Made by a program: the position numbers and the translations under genes
The notes under the pieces: generated by a model
What the model saw: only the letters and a program-made list of their open reading frames with translations
What the model was told of the DNA's origin: nothing
Database searches by the model: none
DNA from: Thermodesulfatator sp.
GTDB lineage: Bacteria > Desulfobacterota > Thermodesulfobacteria > Thermodesulfobacteriales > Thermodesulfobacteriaceae
Length of the DNA stretch: 8,658 bases
Direction of reading: 5' to 3'
NCBI GenBank assembly: GCA_027036915.1
Contig: JALWCD010000145.1
Location: 1 to 8,658 of the forward strand
Shown here: piece by piece, positions 1 through 6,110 of the stretch
Numbering within the stretch: the first letter of the stretch is position 1
Layout: each line of letters begins with the position of its first letter

Positions 1-2304
1 TTCCCGCCCCAGGGGAGCACGATGGGCAAGAATTTTTCGGATCTCCCCTTCCACCCGTCTTCCGAGAACCCGGTCTCCGGCCAGAAAGCGCATGCGGGCG
101 GCGGCCACCAGTTCCCAGAGGTCCGCCTCCTTGTGATAATAATGTATAAGGCCGGAGAGAGGCACGGTGAGCGGTCCCTTGCGTCCCTCGGGACGCAGAC
201 GGGCGTCCACGGGATAACCCTCCCCCTCCGGAAGCTTCAGGGAGAGGTAGGAGAGGAACCTCTGGGCCAGCTTGGCCGAGAGGTAAGCCATCTCCCCGGG
301 ACCCTCGTAAACGAAAACCAGATCGAGATCCGACCGGTAGCCCATCTCCCGGGCCCCGAGCTTCCCCAGCGCCAGGACGGCGAAGTTTCCGGGAAGCCGT
401 CTTTTGAGGTCCTCCTCCAGGTGTCGGAGGGTGATTTCGTAGGTGAGGCGGACGAAGGCCTCCGCCACCCGTGTGAGCCGGGAGAGAACGTTCTCTACCT
501 TCATCCGCCCCTCGAGATGGGCTGCTCCCACCGCAACCAGGGTTTCGTTCTTAAAAATCCGGAGATATGAAAGGGCCTCGTCATAGGGTAGTGTTCCGAG
601 CCTGCGGCGAAGCTCTTCGGTTTTCGAGGAGATTTCCGGTTCGAAAAAGGCCTCGGCGAGCCCGGGCTGGGCCTCAAGCAGGCGCCAGAGGTATTCCGAG
701 AGGGTAAAGAGGCGGATAAGCCTCTTGAATCTTTCGGGATGTTCCCTTAAGGCCGAAAAGAGGGCGAAACGGCCTCCCAGCCGTTCGAAAAAGGTAAGGC
801 TTCGGGCCAGGGCCTTATCCGGAGCTTCGCTTGAGAGCACGGCCTCAAGGAGGGGGAGAAGGAGGTCTCTAAGGAATTCGGCCCGGCGTACGTTAACCGG
901 CCCTGCGGCCCGAAGCTTCCGGTGAAGCTCCAGAAGGAGATGTTCGGGAAGGGCGGTGCAGGCGGAAAGACGCGAAAGTCCTTCCCCGGAAAGAAGAGCC
1001 TCCCGGAGCTCGGAAAGCACCTCGGACTTCTCCTTCGGGCAGGCCGGGGTCAGGAAGGCCGAAAAGGCCTGAGACACCCGTCGCCGGATCTCCGCAAGTC
1101 TTTCAAGGAAAGTCTCTTCATGGCTGAAGCCCAGGCTTGCGGCCAGGACTCTCAGGGCCGTGGTCTCCCGGGGGAGCCTGAAGGTCTGCTGAAAATAGCG
1201 GGTCTGAATCCGATGTTCCACGGTGCGGAGAAAGAGGTAGGCCTCCCGCAGGCTGCGGGCTTCCTCAGCCGGAAGGATACCCAGACGGGCCAGGCGCCTG
1301 AGGCCCGCAAGTACCCTGCGGGTGCGAAGCTCGGGATGTTTGCCCCCGTAGATGCTCTGGAGGGCCTGTACCAGAAATTCCACTTCCCGGAGCCCTCCTT
1401 CGCCGATCTTGAGGTCGTCTTCGGCCTTTTTGCGCCGGGCTTCCCGGCGAATGCGTTCCTTGAGGTCCCGGATGTGTTCGAGATAGGCGAAATCGAGATA
1501 ACGGGGGTAGATCACCGGCCGGAGTTCCGCAAGGAGTCGGTAACCGGCTCTGAGGTTTCCGGCCACCGGCCGGGCCCGGACGAGGGCCAGACGTTCGAAG
1601 GGATGGATCCGGTAGAGATAGTACTCCCGGGCATAGTTGAGGGGAAGGCTCAGCTCGCTTTCCTTGCCCCCGGGGCGCAGTCTCAGGTCCACCCGCCAGA
1701 CCCGGTCTCCGTCCACCAGGGCGTCTAAAAGGCGGGTGAGTTGCTCGAAAATCCGAATGGCTTCGACCTTGGGGAGATCTTGGTGGTGAAAGTAAGCTAG
1801 GTCGATGTCCGAGGCGTAGTTCAGCTCCCGCCCCCCGAGCTTTCCGAAGGCCAGAACGAGAAGAGACTCCAGGGGAAGACCGGCCCCGGAGGCCAGATAC
1901 CGTAAGCCCTCCCGCAGGAGAACCTCCGCCAGACGACTTATCCGCCTTACGGTGAGCTCAAAAGGGGCCCCGGAAAGGTCCAGGGCCAGGATTTTGAGGA
2001 CCTCCCGCTGTTTTATCGCGCGAAGGACGCGGGCCGCCTGGCGGAAATCGATCCCCGGGGAAAGCTCCCTCCGAACCAGGCCTTCGAGTTCTCGGTATCC
2101 CGGAACTCTTAGGGGCCGGGGAGTAAGAAAAGGGTTGAGGACATCCTCCCGGGTGCAGAGGAGATTTCCCGCATAGGGTGAAAACTCAAGAAGCCGAATC
2201 AGCAAAGGAAGGTGGGGGGAGGAGAGGGTGCGGCGATGAACCTCCTCCCCCAGGTTTTCCCGCAGGCGTTCCAGATATCTTTCGGCGGTCTCCGGAAACT
2301 TCAA
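1..2304 (-). CDS. glnE: Bifunctional glutamine synthetase adenylyltransferase/deadenylylase GlnE, 3' end outside the window
   Basis: The reverse strand reads as one open frame of 768 codons from a TTG at 2304-2302 to the window edge, with no stop. Family knowledge: GlnE adenylylates glutamine synthetase (inactivating) and removes AMP (activating), under PII and glutamine control, in the cytoplasm. It has two nucleotidyltransferase domains and both are seen. The N-terminal adenylyl-removing domain carries KLGGRELNYASDIDL at about residues 155-169 with D166 and D168, then DLKIGEGGLREVEF at about 297-310. The C-terminal adenylyl transferase domain carries LGAREMGYRSDLDLV at about 649-663 with D659 and D661, then VDARLRPEG. 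Against the E. coli protein (about 946 residues) roughly the last 120-150 residues are missing, only because the window ends. The start is chosen because TTG lies 1 nt after the ccsB stop. No good Shine-Dalgarno is visible, so translation is probably coupled to ccsB; a TTG about 30 codons in is an alternative start. The identity is very secure, the start less so. Confidence 0.95.
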   Translation of the reverse strand, partial: MKFPETAERYLERLRENLGEEVHRRTLSSPHLPLLIRLLEFSPYAGNLLCTREDVLNPFLTPRPLRVPGYRELEGLVRRELSPGIDFRQAARVLRAIKQREVLKILALDLSGAPFELTVRRISRLAEVLLREGLRYLASGAGLPLESLLVLAFGKLGGRELNYASDIDLAYFHHQDLPKVEAIRIFEQLTRLLDALVDGDRVWRVDLRLRPGGKESELSLPLNYAREYYLYRIHPFERLALVRARPVAGNLRAGYRLLAELRPVIYPRYLDFAYLEHIRDLKERIRREARRKKAEDDLKIGEGGLREVEFLVQALQSIYGGKHPELRTRRVLAGLRRLARLGILPAEEARSLREAYLFLRTVEHRIQTRYFQQTFRLPRETTALRVLAASLGFSHEETFLERLAEIRRRVSQAFSAFLTPACPKEKSEVLSELREALLSGEGLSRLSACTALPEHLLLELHRKLRAAGPVNVRRAEFLRDLLLPLLEAVLSSEAPDKALARSLTFFERLGGRFALFSALREHPERFKRLIRLFTLSEYLWRLLEAQPGLAEAFFEPEISSKTEELRRRLGTLPYDEALSYLRIFKNETLVAVGAAHLEGRMKVENVLSRLTRVAEAFVRLTYEITLRHLEEDLKRRLPGNFAVLALGKLGAREMGYRSDLDLVFVYEGPGEMAYLSAKLAQRFLSYLSLKLPEGEGYPVDARLRPEGRKGPLTVPLSGLIHYYHKEADLWELVAAARMRFLAGDRVLGRRVEGEIRKILAHRAPLGRE

Positions 2305-2305
2305 G

Positions 2306-3223
2306 CTAGGAGGCGCTGGCGTAGCTGTGAAGACCCGAGAGCCAGAAGTTCACCCCGAAGTAGGTGAAGAGCACGGCGAAAAACCCCACCACCGCAAGCG
2401 CGGCCATGCGTTTTCCGGTCCAGCCCCGGGTGAGTCGGGCATGAATGGCGGCCGCGTAAACGAACCAGGTGATAAGGGACCAGGTCTCCTTGGGATCCCA
2501 GCTCCAGTAGGAACCCCAGGCCTGATCCGCCCAGACCGCTCCGGTGATAATGCCCACCGTAAGCCAGAAGAATCCGAAGAGGATGAGTTTATACATCAGG
2601 TTGTCTAGGACCTCCTTTCCGGGCACATACTGCCAGAGAGACCCCGGAGCGGGATTTCTGGGCCGCAGGAGATAGACCAGCCCCAGACCGAAAGCCACCG
2701 CAAAGGCTCCGTAGCCCAGAAAACAGGTTATCACGTGGGCTGTAAGCCAGTTGCTCTGAAGCGCCGGCACCAGGGGCTGGATCTCGGTGTTGGTCCCGAA
2801 GGAAGCGTAAGCCATGACCAGGGAGGCTATAGGAGCCACAAAGGTTCCGAGGATTTTTCCTCGGAATTTGAACTCCAGCGGGAGATAGACCGCCATGATG
2901 GCCCAGGCAAAGAAGATGAGCGATTCATAGAGGTTGGAGAGGGGAATATGGCCGTAGCCCAGCTGATGAGATTCCCACCACCGGATGGCCCAGCCGGCGG
3001 TGTTCAGGATGAGTCCCGACCAGGCCACGGACGAGGCGAGTTTGCCCATACCCTCCCAGCGGAAGATCCAGTGGAGTAAATAGCCCGCCCCGGCAGCCAG
3101 ATAAATGAAGGTCACCAGGCTCAAAAGATAGGCGTGGGGGACCCAGATCGTGTGGCGTTTCAAGGCCAGAAGAACATATACAATTCCGGCCAGAACCAAT
3201 CCGCTCAGTATTTCTTTGCGCAT
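2306..3223 (-). CDS. ccsB: System II cytochrome c biogenesis protein, CcsB/CcsA (ResC) type, WWD heme handler
   Basis: This 305-residue, very hydrophobic protein has about eight predicted membrane segments. The tryptophan-rich WWD motif WGSYWSWDPKETW lies at residues 236-248, the hallmark of proteins that hold heme at the outer face of the cytoplasmic membrane for attachment to apocytochrome c. Histidines at 92 (GHIPLSNLYES), 163, 261 and 299 sit where family heme-ligand or channel histidines are expected. Length and motif order match the TIGR03144-type CcsB proteins, called CcsA or ResC in other naming schemes; I use ccsB in that sense. The usual partner, ResB/Ccs1, is not in this window. 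The ATG at 3223 is preceded by GGGGG at 3231-3235 with 7 nt spacing. It is the first gene of an operon with glnE, whose start lies 1 nt past this stop. That pairing joins heme export with nitrogen control and has no obvious functional logic. Confidence 0.93.
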   Translation of the reverse strand: MRKEILSGLVLAGIVYVLLALKRHTIWVPHAYLLSLVTFIYLAAGAGYLLHWIFRWEGMGKLASSVAWSGLILNTAGWAIRWWESHQLGYGHIPLSNLYESLIFFAWAIMAVYLPLEFKFRGKILGTFVAPIASLVMAYASFGTNTEIQPLVPALQSNWLTAHVITCFLGYGAFAVAFGLGLVYLLRPRNPAPGSLWQYVPGKEVLDNLMYKLILFGFFWLTVGIITGAVWADQAWGSYWSWDPKETWSLITWFVYAAAIHARLTRGWTGKRMAALAVVGFFAVLFTYFGVNFWLSGLHSYASAS

Positions 3224-3230
3224 ACATCTA

Positions 3231-3235
3231 CCCCC
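3231..3235 (-). promoter_or_regulatory. Ribosome binding site for ccsB
   Basis: A GGGGG run lies 7 nt upstream of the ccsB ATG on the minus strand. It selects this ATG over the out-of-frame ATG that begins at 3227. Confidence 0.5.
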
Positions 3236-3250
3236 GTATAATTTGGAAAC

Positions 3251-3279
3251 ATTTTAACCGCAGCCCCTGAGCTTGGCAA
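3251..3279 (-). promoter_or_regulatory. Putative sigma70-type promoter for ccsB-glnE
   Basis: On the minus strand TTGCCA (3279-3274) and TAAAAT (3256-3251) are separated by exactly 17 bp. Both hexamers are close to consensus. Transcription would begin near 3244, giving a leader of about 20 nt that contains the GGGGG ribosome site. This is a sequence match only. Confidence 0.5.
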
Positions 3280-3280
3280 T

Positions 3281-3308
3281 TTGCGGCCGGTTAACCTTGT
3301 GTTAAACT
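3281..3308 (+). promoter_or_regulatory. Putative promoter for the HIT gene
   Basis: TTGCGG (3281-3286) and TAAACT (3303-3308) are separated by 16 bp. The predicted start of transcription, about 7 nt after the -10, falls at or just before the ATG at 3317, which would make the mRNA leaderless. The -35 lies next to the -35 of the divergent ccsB promoter, with one base between them. The match is moderate. Confidence 0.35.
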
Positions 3309-3316
3309 GATTTTTC

Positions 3317-3817
3317 ATGAAGGAAAGAAAGGTCCTCTGGGCTCCCTGGCGGGCCGAATATGTGGGGGGCAAAAAGGACCCGGGCTGTATCTTCTGCCCT
3401 CCGGAAGGGCCTCTTCCCGACGAAGAAAGGCTCATCCTTTACCGGGATGAAAAGGTCCTGGTTCTCATGAACAAATTCCCCTATAACACCGGGCATCTTC
3501 TGGTCTCTCCGCGAAGGCACGTGGCCGAGCTTGAGGATCTTTCCCGGGCGGAGATCACCGACCTCATGACCATGGCCCAGGAGTGTCTCCGGATCCTGCG
3601 TAAGGTGCTTAAGCCCGATGGTTTCAACGTGGGGTTCAATCTGGGGAAGGTGGCCGGGGCCGGCTATCCGGATCATCTTCACCTCCAGATCGTCCCCCGC
3701 TGGGAGGGAGACGCCAATTTCCTGGCCGTGCTGGCCGACCTCCGCATGATTCCCGAACATCTCCTGGCCACCTACCGTAAACTCTATCCTTACTTTGAAA
3801 GGTTGAGGGCCGGGTAG
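3317..3817 (+). CDS. HIT-family nucleotide hydrolase/phosphorylase (Ap4A phosphorylase-like)
   Basis: This 166-residue cytoplasmic protein has the HIT fold pattern. It opens with LWAPWRAEY, typical of the bacterial HIT subgroup often annotated as Ap4A phosphorylase. C24 and C27 (CIFC) resemble the zinc-binding pair seen in many HIT proteins. NTGHLLVSPRRHV spans residues 57-69, and the active-site strand is DHLHLQIVPRW at 119-129. The triad reads H120-x-H122-x-Q124: the third histidine is glutamine, as in the GalT and Apa1/2 phosphorylase branches of the superfamily, so phosphorylase or nucleotidyl-transfer activity is as likely as simple hydrolysis. H122 would be the nucleophile. The substrate (Ap4A, ADP or another nucleotide conjugate) cannot be read from the sequence. 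No Shine-Dalgarno precedes the ATG. The last 28 nt overlap the end of the DUF488 gene on the opposite strand. Confidence 0.9.
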   Translation: MKERKVLWAPWRAEYVGGKKDPGCIFCPPEGPLPDEERLILYRDEKVLVLMNKFPYNTGHLLVSPRRHVAELEDLSRAEITDLMTMAQECLRILRKVLKPDGFNVGFNLGKVAGAGYPDHLHLQIVPRWEGDANFLAVLADLRMIPEHLLATYRKLYPYFERLRAG

Positions 3818-4323
3818 ACCACCCACCGGCCTTCTTTTCGAGCCAGGGGATGGAGGCGATGGGGGCGGAGGTTTCCGTCGGGAAGGATGTGGAGCACGGT
3901 GAAGCCCTGAAGTAAAAGGAGGTCCGAAAGAAACCAGCGGTGACAGCGCCAGGGAAGCCCCTCGGCGCACATGATGGCTGTGGTTTCCCTTCGCGCAAGC
4001 TCAAGGAGTTCCGCTAAAGCTTCCTGAAATTCTACGGTTTGCATGTGATCGGCATAGCCCCTGAATCCGGGGCTGGTGAGGGCGGTGTTCGGGGAGTCCG
4101 GTCTCGGGCGACGCCAGCCTCCGAGGCCTTCAAGATGTTTATAACCGAGGCCGTGGGCTTCGAGAAAGGGGGCCAGGTTTTCCTTCCTGAAATGGGGAAA
4201 CTTCCTGGAGCCCGGATGGCGACGGATGTCCACCAGGAAGCAAACCCCGAAACGTTTCAGAAGGGCCAGGAAGGATTCGGGCGAGTGCCTGGAGTGTCCC
4301 ACGGTATAGAGGATCCTTTCCAT
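3790..4323 (-). CDS. DUF488 domain-containing protein
   Basis: This 177-residue soluble protein matches the DUF488 pattern throughout. TVGHSRHSPESFLALL at 7-22 is the opening strand and helix, LVDIRRHPGSR at 30-40 the second conserved block, and YKHLEGLGGWR at 61-71 the LGG block. MCAEGLPWRCHR at 118-129 is the signature with C119, E121, C127, H128 and R129, followed by HILPDG at 145-150. The family is widespread in bacteria and archaea, and I know of no firmly established biochemical role; the conserved Cys and the CHR block look like an active or metal/nucleotide-binding site (inference). The ATG at 4323 puts the conserved TVGHS at the expected N-terminal position and has a weak GAGGG site 8-9 nt upstream. 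The gene is convergent with the HIT gene (28 bp overlap) and divergent from the ABC exporter (41 bp gap). Family call confident, function unknown. Confidence 0.88.
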   Translation of the reverse strand: MERILYTVGHSRHSPESFLALLKRFGVCFLVDIRRHPGSRKFPHFRKENLAPFLEAHGLGYKHLEGLGGWRRPRPDSPNTALTSPGFRGYADHMQTVEFQEALAELLELARRETTAIMCAEGLPWRCHRWFLSDLLLLQGFTVLHILPDGNLRPHRLHPLARKEGRWVVYPALNLSK

Positions 4324-4352
4324 TTGAGAAGCCCTCTTTTTTCTGTTTTAAT
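4324..4352 (+). promoter_or_regulatory. Putative promoter for the ABC exporter operon
   Basis: TTGAGA (4324-4329) and TTTAAT (4347-4352) are separated by 17 bp. Transcription would begin near 4359, only about 6 nt before the ATG at 4365, so there would be no room for a ribosome site and none is seen. The promoter begins immediately beside the start codon of the divergent DUF488 gene. Confidence 0.4.
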
Positions 4353-4356
4353 CATA
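4351..4356 (-). promoter_or_regulatory. Possible -10 element for the DUF488 gene
   Basis: TATGAT on the minus strand is a good -10 match about 27 nt upstream of the DUF488 start and overlaps the exporter -10 on the other strand. No acceptable -35 lies 16-18 bp further upstream, so this is weak. Confidence 0.25.
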
Positions 4357-4364
4357 GCCCATCT

Positions 4365-5216
4365 ATGACGGCTGCGGTGCGGGTGGAAGGTCTGGTCAAA
4401 CATTACGGAAAGATTTCGGCCCTTTCCGGGATCTCCTTTGAGATCGCCGAGGGGGAGCTTTTTGCCCTTCTCGGCCCGAACGGAGCGGGCAAGACTACCA
4501 CCATTCGCATCCTTACCGGTCTTACCCGTCCTACCGCGGGCCGGGCCTTTTTTTTCGGCCGGGATATCTTTTCTTCTCCCCTTTATGCCAGGAGGCTGGC
4601 CGGTCTGGTTCCCCAGGCCACCAATCTAGATCTGGAGCTTACGGTCTGGGAGAACCTCCTCATCCACGGGCTCCTTTTCGGGATGAGCCGGGGCCGCATC
4701 CGGGAGCGGGCCGAGGAGCTCCTGCGTTTCGCTGGACTCTGGGAAAGGCGTGGGGATCGGGTGCGGGCCCTTTCGGGGGGGATGCGAAGGAGGCTCCTTA
4801 TCATTCGGGCCTTAATGCATGAGCCCCGCATCCTTTTTCTGGACGAGCCCACGGTGGGCCTCGACCCTCACATAAGGCGCAGACTCTGGGGGCTCATCAA
4901 GCAGATCCAGGCCCGGGGGACCACCATCCTCCTCACCACGCACTACATCGAGGAGGCGGAGTTTCTGGCCGACCGGGTGGCCTTTCTGGAGCAGGGGCGC
5001 ATCGTGGCCCTGGATACCCCGCAGAATCTCATGGCCGCCCTGGGAGAGGTGGCCGTGGATTTGGTGGACGATGAGGGGCTTTCCACCCGATATTTCCGCA
5101 CCCGGGAGGAGGCCGAACGCGAGGCCGTAAAGCTCTCCCGGGCCGGAAAGTCCGTGACCATCCGCCGGGTGAACCTGGAGGATGCCTTTCTGCACTTCAC
5201 CGGGAGGAGGGTATGA
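4365..5216 (+). CDS. ABC transporter ATP-binding protein (ABC-2 exporter type)
   Basis: This 283-residue nucleotide-binding subunit belongs to the DrrA/NodI/CcmA-like group that powers ABC-2 exporters. All catalytic motifs are intact: Walker A GPNGAGKT at 37-44, Q-loop Q84 (LVPQATNLD), signature LSGGM at 136-140, Walker B ILFLDE at 156-161 with the D-loop GLD following, and the switch histidine H193 (TTHY). The C-terminal part after about residue 225 is the short accessory region ending in NLEDAFLHFTGRR, common in this group. It would dimerise on the cytoplasmic side and hydrolyse ATP to drive the permease encoded by the next gene, whose ATG overlaps its stop (ATGA). The substrate is not evident: no lantibiotic, polysaccharide or drug-resistance gene lies beside the pair. 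No Shine-Dalgarno precedes the ATG, while the predicted promoter suggests a very short leader. Confidence 0.95.
   Translation: MTAAVRVEGLVKHYGKISALSGISFEIAEGELFALLGPNGAGKTTTIRILTGLTRPTAGRAFFFGRDIFSSPLYARRLAGLVPQATNLDLELTVWENLLIHGLLFGMSRGRIRERAEELLRFAGLWERRGDRVRALSGGMRRRLLIIRALMHEPRILFLDEPTVGLDPHIRRRLWGLIKQIQARGTTILLTTHYIEEAEFLADRVAFLEQGRIVALDTPQNLMAALGEVAVDLVDDEGLSTRYFRTREEAEREAVKLSRAGKSVTIRRVNLEDAFLHFTGRRV
5202..5210 (+). promoter_or_regulatory. Ribosome binding site for the ABC-2 permease
   Basis: GGGAGGAGG lies just upstream of the ATG at 5213, inside the end of the ATPase gene. Together with the ATGA overlap it supports this start and coupled translation, unlike the ATPase gene itself, which lacks such a site. 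Confidence 0.6.
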
Positions 5217-5947
5217 GGGGCTTTCTCGCCGTCTATCTCCGGGAGCTTCTCATCATCTGGCATCGACTCCCCCGGATGCTTCTTTCTTTTTCGGTTTCTC
5301 CCACCCTTTATCTCGTGGCCTTCGGCTTCGGACTGGGAAAAAATCTTACCGTGGGAGACCGTCCCTATCTTGAATTTCTGGTTCCGGGAGTGGTGGCGGC
5401 CAGTTCCATGATGCAGGGGTTCGGCATTAACGTGGAGATCAACGTGGCCCGGTTTTATCTGCGCATCTTCGAGGAATTTCAGGCCGCCCCCATCTCAAAC
5501 TGGGCTTATGTGCTGGGGGAAATCTTCGGAGGTGTGACCCGGGCCTTTCTTTCCACCCTGGTGATCCTGGCCATCACGGCCCTGGCCGGCATCAATCTCC
5601 ACTTCGGCCCGGTGTTTTTCCTGGGCGTATTTCTCAACGCCTTCGTCTTCGCCTCCCTGGGGGTGACCTCGGCCATGCTCATCCGTTCTCATGCCGATCA
5701 GGCCCTGGTCACCAACTTCATCATTACTCCCATGGTCTTCCTCGGGGGCACCTTTTTTCCGGTGGAAGACCTTCCGGCCTGGGCCAGGTGGCCGCTAAAG
5801 CTTCTCCCCCTGACGCACGCCTCTCACCTCATCCGTTCGGTGGCTTACGGTCAGGCCGTGCCGGTTTTCTCCCTTCTGGTTTTGATGGTGCTGGCCCTGG
5901 CGGGTCTCTGCCTGGCCTATCTTTCCGTGGACCGGGCCCGGGATTGA
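5213..5947 (+). CDS. ABC-2 type transporter permease
   Basis: This 244-residue integral membrane protein has about six predicted membrane segments, near residues 22-42, 54-75, 108-128, 130-155, 165-183 and 219-238. Between segments 5 and 6 it has the ABC-2 signature: FLGGTFFPVEDLPAW at 176-190, then LPLTHASHLIR. This is the NodJ/DrrB-like permease family, which works as a homodimer with the ATPase encoded immediately upstream to export lipid-linked molecules, polysaccharides or drugs; which one applies here cannot be told. The start overlaps the ATPase stop by 4 nt and has a strong GGGAGGAGG site. It is the last gene of the pair. A weak hairpin follows about 30 nt after the stop. Confidence 0.93.
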   Translation: MRGFLAVYLRELLIIWHRLPRMLLSFSVSPTLYLVAFGFGLGKNLTVGDRPYLEFLVPGVVAASSMMQGFGINVEINVARFYLRIFEEFQAAPISNWAYVLGEIFGGVTRAFLSTLVILAITALAGINLHFGPVFFLGVFLNAFVFASLGVTSAMLIRSHADQALVTNFIITPMVFLGGTFFPVEDLPAWARWPLKLLPLTHASHLIRSVAYGQAVPVFSLLVLMVLALAGLCLAYLSVDRARD

Positions 5948-5976
5948 AGTCCCATGGGGGAGAACGGTATACAAAG

Positions 5977-5997
5977 CCGGGACAGCAGCTTTCCCGG
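5977..5997 (+). terminator. Weak hairpin after the ABC exporter operon, possible terminator
   Basis: CCGGGA (5977-5982) pairs with TCCCGG (5992-5997) around a 9-nt loop. An overlapping alternative stem pairs AAAGC (5973-5977) with GCTTT (5988-5992). There is no T-run afterwards, so it is not a canonical intrinsic terminator. Confidence 0.2.
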
Positions 5998-6011
5998 TTC
6001 GGGATTTAGGG

Positions 6012-6040
6012 TTGTTAAAGGAGCTCTATTCTGGAATAAT
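6012..6040 (+). promoter_or_regulatory. Possible upstream promoter for the stomatin gene
   Basis: TTGTTA (6012-6017) and AATAAT (6035-6040) are separated by 17 bp in the only non-coding stretch of note. It lies just upstream of a better promoter, so the gene may have two start sites. Confidence 0.25.
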
Positions 6041-6051
6041 AGGCTGGAAGG

Positions 6052-6080
6052 TTGGCATCTCTCCGTATTAAAGTTATATT
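6052..6080 (+). promoter_or_regulatory. Putative sigma70-type promoter for the stomatin gene
   Basis: TTGGCA (6052-6057) and TATATT (6075-6080) are separated by 17 bp, the best promoter match in the window. Transcription would begin near 6087, leaving a leader of about 24 nt with a GGGGGA ribosome site just before the ATG at 6111. Confidence 0.55.
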
Positions 6081-6110
6081 TAGCGTAAAATTCCGAAAAA
6101 GGGGGATGAA

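Noticed and set aside
22..570. Open frame of 182 codons on the plus strand
   Set aside because: Antisense to the C-terminal adenylyltransferase domain of glnE; no ribosome site and no recognisable motif.
922..1728. Open frame of 268 codons on the plus strand
   Set aside because: It lies wholly antisense to glnE, which has strong domain motifs across the same bases. The plus-strand translation is Gly/Pro/Arg-rich without any recognisable domain, as expected of a shadow frame in GC-rich DNA.
2925..3227. ATG at 3227 as an alternative start upstream of ccsB
   Set aside because: It is out of frame with the WWD protein and opens a 100-codon frame without similarity to anything known.
3302..3970. 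Minus-strand frame of 222 codons opposite the HIT gene
   Set aside because: It is the reverse complement of a well-conserved HIT coding sequence and overlaps DUF488 in another frame; its Pro/Arg/Gly composition is that of a shadow.
5948..6110. Riboswitch or small RNA in the gap before the stomatin gene
   Set aside because: Only a short 6-bp hairpin and promoter-like hexamers are visible; no conserved riboswitch core or terminator/antiterminator pair could be recognised.
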